A stretch of 64,000 bases of DNA from an uncultured bacterium (GTDB lineage Bacteria > Patescibacteriota > Saccharimonadia > Saccharimonadales > Saccharimonadaceae). The first letter of the stretch is position 1, and every line of letters starts with the position of its first letter. The notes under the pieces are model-generated. The model had not been told where the DNA came from, did not search any database, and saw nothing but the letters and a program-made list of their open reading frames with translations. Both the position numbers and the translations under genes were made by a program. The DNA lies in the NCBI GenBank assembly GCA_903832635.1, contig CAILCF010000005.1, positions 124,001 to 188,000 on the forward strand. Reading direction: 5' to 3'. Shown here piece by piece: positions 62,083 to 64,000 of this stretch.

Positions 62083-63606
62083 ATGAAAAAGGGTGACTTA
62101 ATTGAACACGCCAGACAATACTATGACTTAGAACAAGTTAATAGACTTGAGTACGCCGTTAATTTTGCTTCAACTGCCCACAAAGGACAAAACCGTCTCA
62201 GCGGTGAACCCTATATTATTCACCCTCTTATAACAGCAGACACCCTTATATCCTGGGGGATGGATATTGATAGCGCCATTGCCGGTGTATTGCACGACAC
62301 GGTTGAGGATGCCGGAGTAGAACTAGGTCAGATTGAAAGCTTATTTGGTCACGACGTTGCCCTTTTAGTTGACGGTGTAACAAAAGTTTCCCAAGCCAGT
62401 AGTGAAATGAAGAAATTCGAAACTTACCTTCCAAAAACTAAAGACAACTTGTCAAAACTTTTAATCGCAATCGGACAAGATGTTAGGGTAATTATTATTA
62501 AATTAGCTGATAGACTTCATAATTTAAAAACCTTGCAATATTTACCTCCGGAAAAACAAAAAAAGATTGCTCGTGAATCATTGGAAGTATTTGGACCGAT
62601 GGCTGATAAGTTGGGCATGGGTCGTGTCAGAATGGAAATTGAAGAGCTAGCCTTTAGTTATCTGGATCCAGTAGAATACAAAAAAATGAAAATTCTTTTG
62701 AAAAAACGTCTTGGCAAGAGTACCAGAAAACTTGGCAAAATTCGTAGCGAGGTTGATAGCGCCCTGAAACAACACAATATTAGTGCCGATATCAATGGTC
62801 GGGTAAAAAGTATATATAGTTTGCATAAAAAACTTGCCAAGGTTAATGGAAACATTGACGATATCTACGATTTGATGGCACTCCGCATCGTTGTTGAAAA
62901 AAAAGAGGATTGTTATATTGTACTTGGCATATTACACAGTCTGTATAAACCTATGGTGAGTCGGATTAAGGATTATATCTCTACCCCAAAACCCAATGGT
63001 TATCAAAGTTTGCACACTACTGTTATTACACCGACCGAGCAGATTGTTGAGTTCCAGATTCGCACTGAAAAAATGCACGAATTTGCAGAACGAGGCTTAG
63101 CCGCCAGTTTCCATTATCATGATCAAAAAATAACAAAGGATTACATTGAAAAAAGAAATGTCACAAGTTTACCTCAGAATCTTCATTGGATTTCTGAGCT
63201 TCAAGAAGTCGTTGGGAAACTAAAAGAAGGTGAAGAAATATCCAAAGACCAGCTAGATATAGATTTATTCGGTGACCGGATTTTTGTTCACTCACCGAAG
63301 GGCGATATATATGATTTACCGGAAGGCGCCTTACCGCTTGACTTTGCATATCTTGTTCACAGTGATGTTGGTAGAAATGCCTATAGCTTTCGTGTTAATG
63401 GAAAAATTCATGCCTTTGATAAACCACTTAAAAATGGCGACATTATCGAAGTTGTAACGAAAAAATCATCTCAACCAAAACAGTCATGGCGTCAATTGGT
63501 AACGACGACCCATGCCCGCAATAAACTCCAAGCTCAACTTCGACAATCAAGTGTTGTTGGGATGATAAGTACCGCCACAAGTATTCTGCGGAGAAAGAGT
63601 TATTAA
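62083..63606 (+). CDS. RelA/SpoT-family (p)ppGpp synthetase/hydrolase without ACT domain
   Basis: Controls the stringent-response alarmone. The track start (61972) overlaps rpiB; ATG 62083 (MKKGDLIEHARQYYD) gives 507 aa. The HD hydrolase domain (about 25-170) shows HPLITADTLISWGMD, VLHDTVEDAG and IIKLADRLHNLKTL. The synthetase domain (about 230-345) shows DLMALRIVV and STPKPNGYQSLHTTV. A TGS domain (about 395-455) ends with KNGDIIEVVTKKSSQPKQSW. The protein stops about 40 residues later, so the helical, zinc-finger and ACT regions of long Rel proteins are missing. The intact HD motif argues for hydrolase activity. Confidence 0.93.
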   Translation: MKKGDLIEHARQYYDLEQVNRLEYAVNFASTAHKGQNRLSGEPYIIHPLITADTLISWGMDIDSAIAGVLHDTVEDAGVELGQIESLFGHDVALLVDGVTKVSQASSEMKKFETYLPKTKDNLSKLLIAIGQDVRVIIIKLADRLHNLKTLQYLPPEKQKKIARESLEVFGPMADKLGMGRVRMEIEELAFSYLDPVEYKKMKILLKKRLGKSTRKLGKIRSEVDSALKQHNISADINGRVKSIYSLHKKLAKVNGNIDDIYDLMALRIVVEKKEDCYIVLGILHSLYKPMVSRIKDYISTPKPNGYQSLHTTVITPTEQIVEFQIRTEKMHEFAERGLAASFHYHDQKITKDYIEKRNVTSLPQNLHWISELQEVVGKLKEGEEISKDQLDIDLFGDRIFVHSPKGDIYDLPEGALPLDFAYLVHSDVGRNAYSFRVNGKIHAFDKPLKNGDIIEVVTKKSSQPKQSWRQLVTTTHARNKLQAQLRQSSVVGMISTATSILRRKSY

Positions 63607-63609
63607 TAT

Positions 63610-64000
63610 ATGAAACTTGTAATAGCGATATCTAAAGTTAGCGACGGGAATATGTTAATTAAATCTGACAAGGAAAATCCTGAAGTGATATCAAATCGAA
63701 AAATATTCCTTGAAAAAAACAACATAGATATTAATCAAACTACCTTAGTAAGTACGATTTATGAAGGTAATGATTTTTGTCGTTACCACGAAATTGGTAC
63801 GAACGAAAAAGCTGCCGGGATGTTTGACGATAAAGTATTAGTGGCTGATGCTTTGGTTACAAAAGAAATGAATCATGCCTTATTTCTTCCGATTGCTGAT
63901 TGTGTTGGAGCGGTAATATATGATACGAAGAAGAATATATTGATGCTAACACATCTGGGGCGACATGCGCTTGAACAGAATGGTGGCTATAAATCAGTTA
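63610..64000 (+). CDS. PgeF/YfiH-family (laccase domain) protein, N-terminal part
   Basis: An open frame from ATG 63610 to the window edge (130 residues seen), 3 nt after the relA-like stop, so it is cotranscribed. It reads MKLVIAISKVSDGNMLIKSD and later NHALFLPIADCVGAVIYDTK and LTHLGRHALEQNGG. The ADC...YD...H-G-R arrangement corresponds to the metal-site region TADCxPVLL...AHAGWRG of YfiH/PgeF proteins. These act on purine nucleosides or remove wrongly inserted Ser in peptidoglycan precursors. The His-Leu-Gly-Arg variant differs from the usual HAGWR. It is not in the ORF track. Confidence 0.75.
   Translation, partial: MKLVIAISKVSDGNMLIKSDKENPEVISNRKIFLEKNNIDINQTTLVSTIYEGNDFCRYHEIGTNEKAAGMFDDKVLVADALVTKEMNHALFLPIADCVGAVIYDTKKNILMLTHLGRHALEQNGGYKSV

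Noticed and set aside
1-64000. Recoded UGA as glycine (as in Gracilibacteria/Absconditabacteria)
   Set aside because: UGA ends hisS and other genes at the expected family length, and no conserved gene contains an in-frame UGA.
1-64000. Prophage, transposon or defence island
   Set aside because: No integrase, transposase, phage structural or restriction genes were seen; the content is almost all core metabolism and information processing.

Overview
This window looks like a chromosomal stretch of a Candidate Phyla Radiation (Patescibacteria) bacterium. Saccharibacteria (TM7) is my best guess, judged from recalled protein character rather than a search. The signs are A+T-rich coding, tight gene packing, short family members (RelA/SpoT without ACT, NusA of 374 aa), a split transketolase, CPR-type small membrane families (DUF5652, DUF5665) and no biosynthetic pathways. 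UGA is used as a normal stop (for example hisS), so this is not one of the UGA=Gly lineages. About four fifths of the genes lie on the minus strand. I see no phage, transposase, CRISPR array or rRNA.

Layout. 1-11150 (minus): the transcription/translation core, rpoB-rpoC then rpsL-rpsG-fusA-tuf (tuf is cut by the window edge). 11151-16562 (minus): clpP, a type IV pilin-like protein fused to a seven-bladed propeller, trigger factor, hisS and a SpoU methyltransferase. 16649-20391: a small membrane protein, a GreA-like factor divergent from a Crp/Fnr regulator, two tRNA-Leu genes plus a tRNA remnant, and an FAD oxidoreductase. 20427-25848 (minus): rsmD, an unknown His-rich protein, recG, a HAD phosphatase and tyrS. 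25996-28620 (plus): a class A penicillin-binding protein. 28628-35520 (minus): PIN-TRAM protein, radA, a membrane HExxH protein, clpC and nusA. 35619-38891: a membrane-anchored HNH nuclease divergent from an M1 aminopeptidase. 38877-46187: an RNase HII-YraN fusion, rplS, a PilB/GspE ATPase, a second SpoU enzyme and dnaE. 46261-52466 (minus): three small membrane proteins, galU, gatCAB with an extra membrane protein inserted, and a multispan protein. 52539-55948: DEAD-box helicase and uvrB. 55984-62010 (minus): an eight-gene sugar-phosphate operon (rpiB, rpe, split transketolase, fba, PfkB kinase, unknown, LOG-like). 62083-64000 (plus): a RelA/SpoT enzyme and the start of a PgeF/YfiH protein.

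The strongest observations are these. (1) RpoC has lost the cysteines of both canonical zinc sites. (2) At least ten genes have a -10 box 6-8 nt before the start codon, often with an extended TGn, which implies routine leaderless transcription; this also fixes several starts. (3) A prepilin signal is fused to a 7-blade propeller. (4) nusA appears to have its own promoter followed by a terminator-like hairpin in its leader. (5) The pentose-phosphate operon ends in a LOG-like putative phosphoribohydrolase, which suggests a route from scavenged nucleotides to ribose 5-phosphate and glycolysis, fitting the anchored HNH nuclease elsewhere in the window.

Coordinates come from the supplied ORF track, with starts corrected where the track began upstream of the likely start. 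No homology search was possible; family names rest on motifs read by eye.
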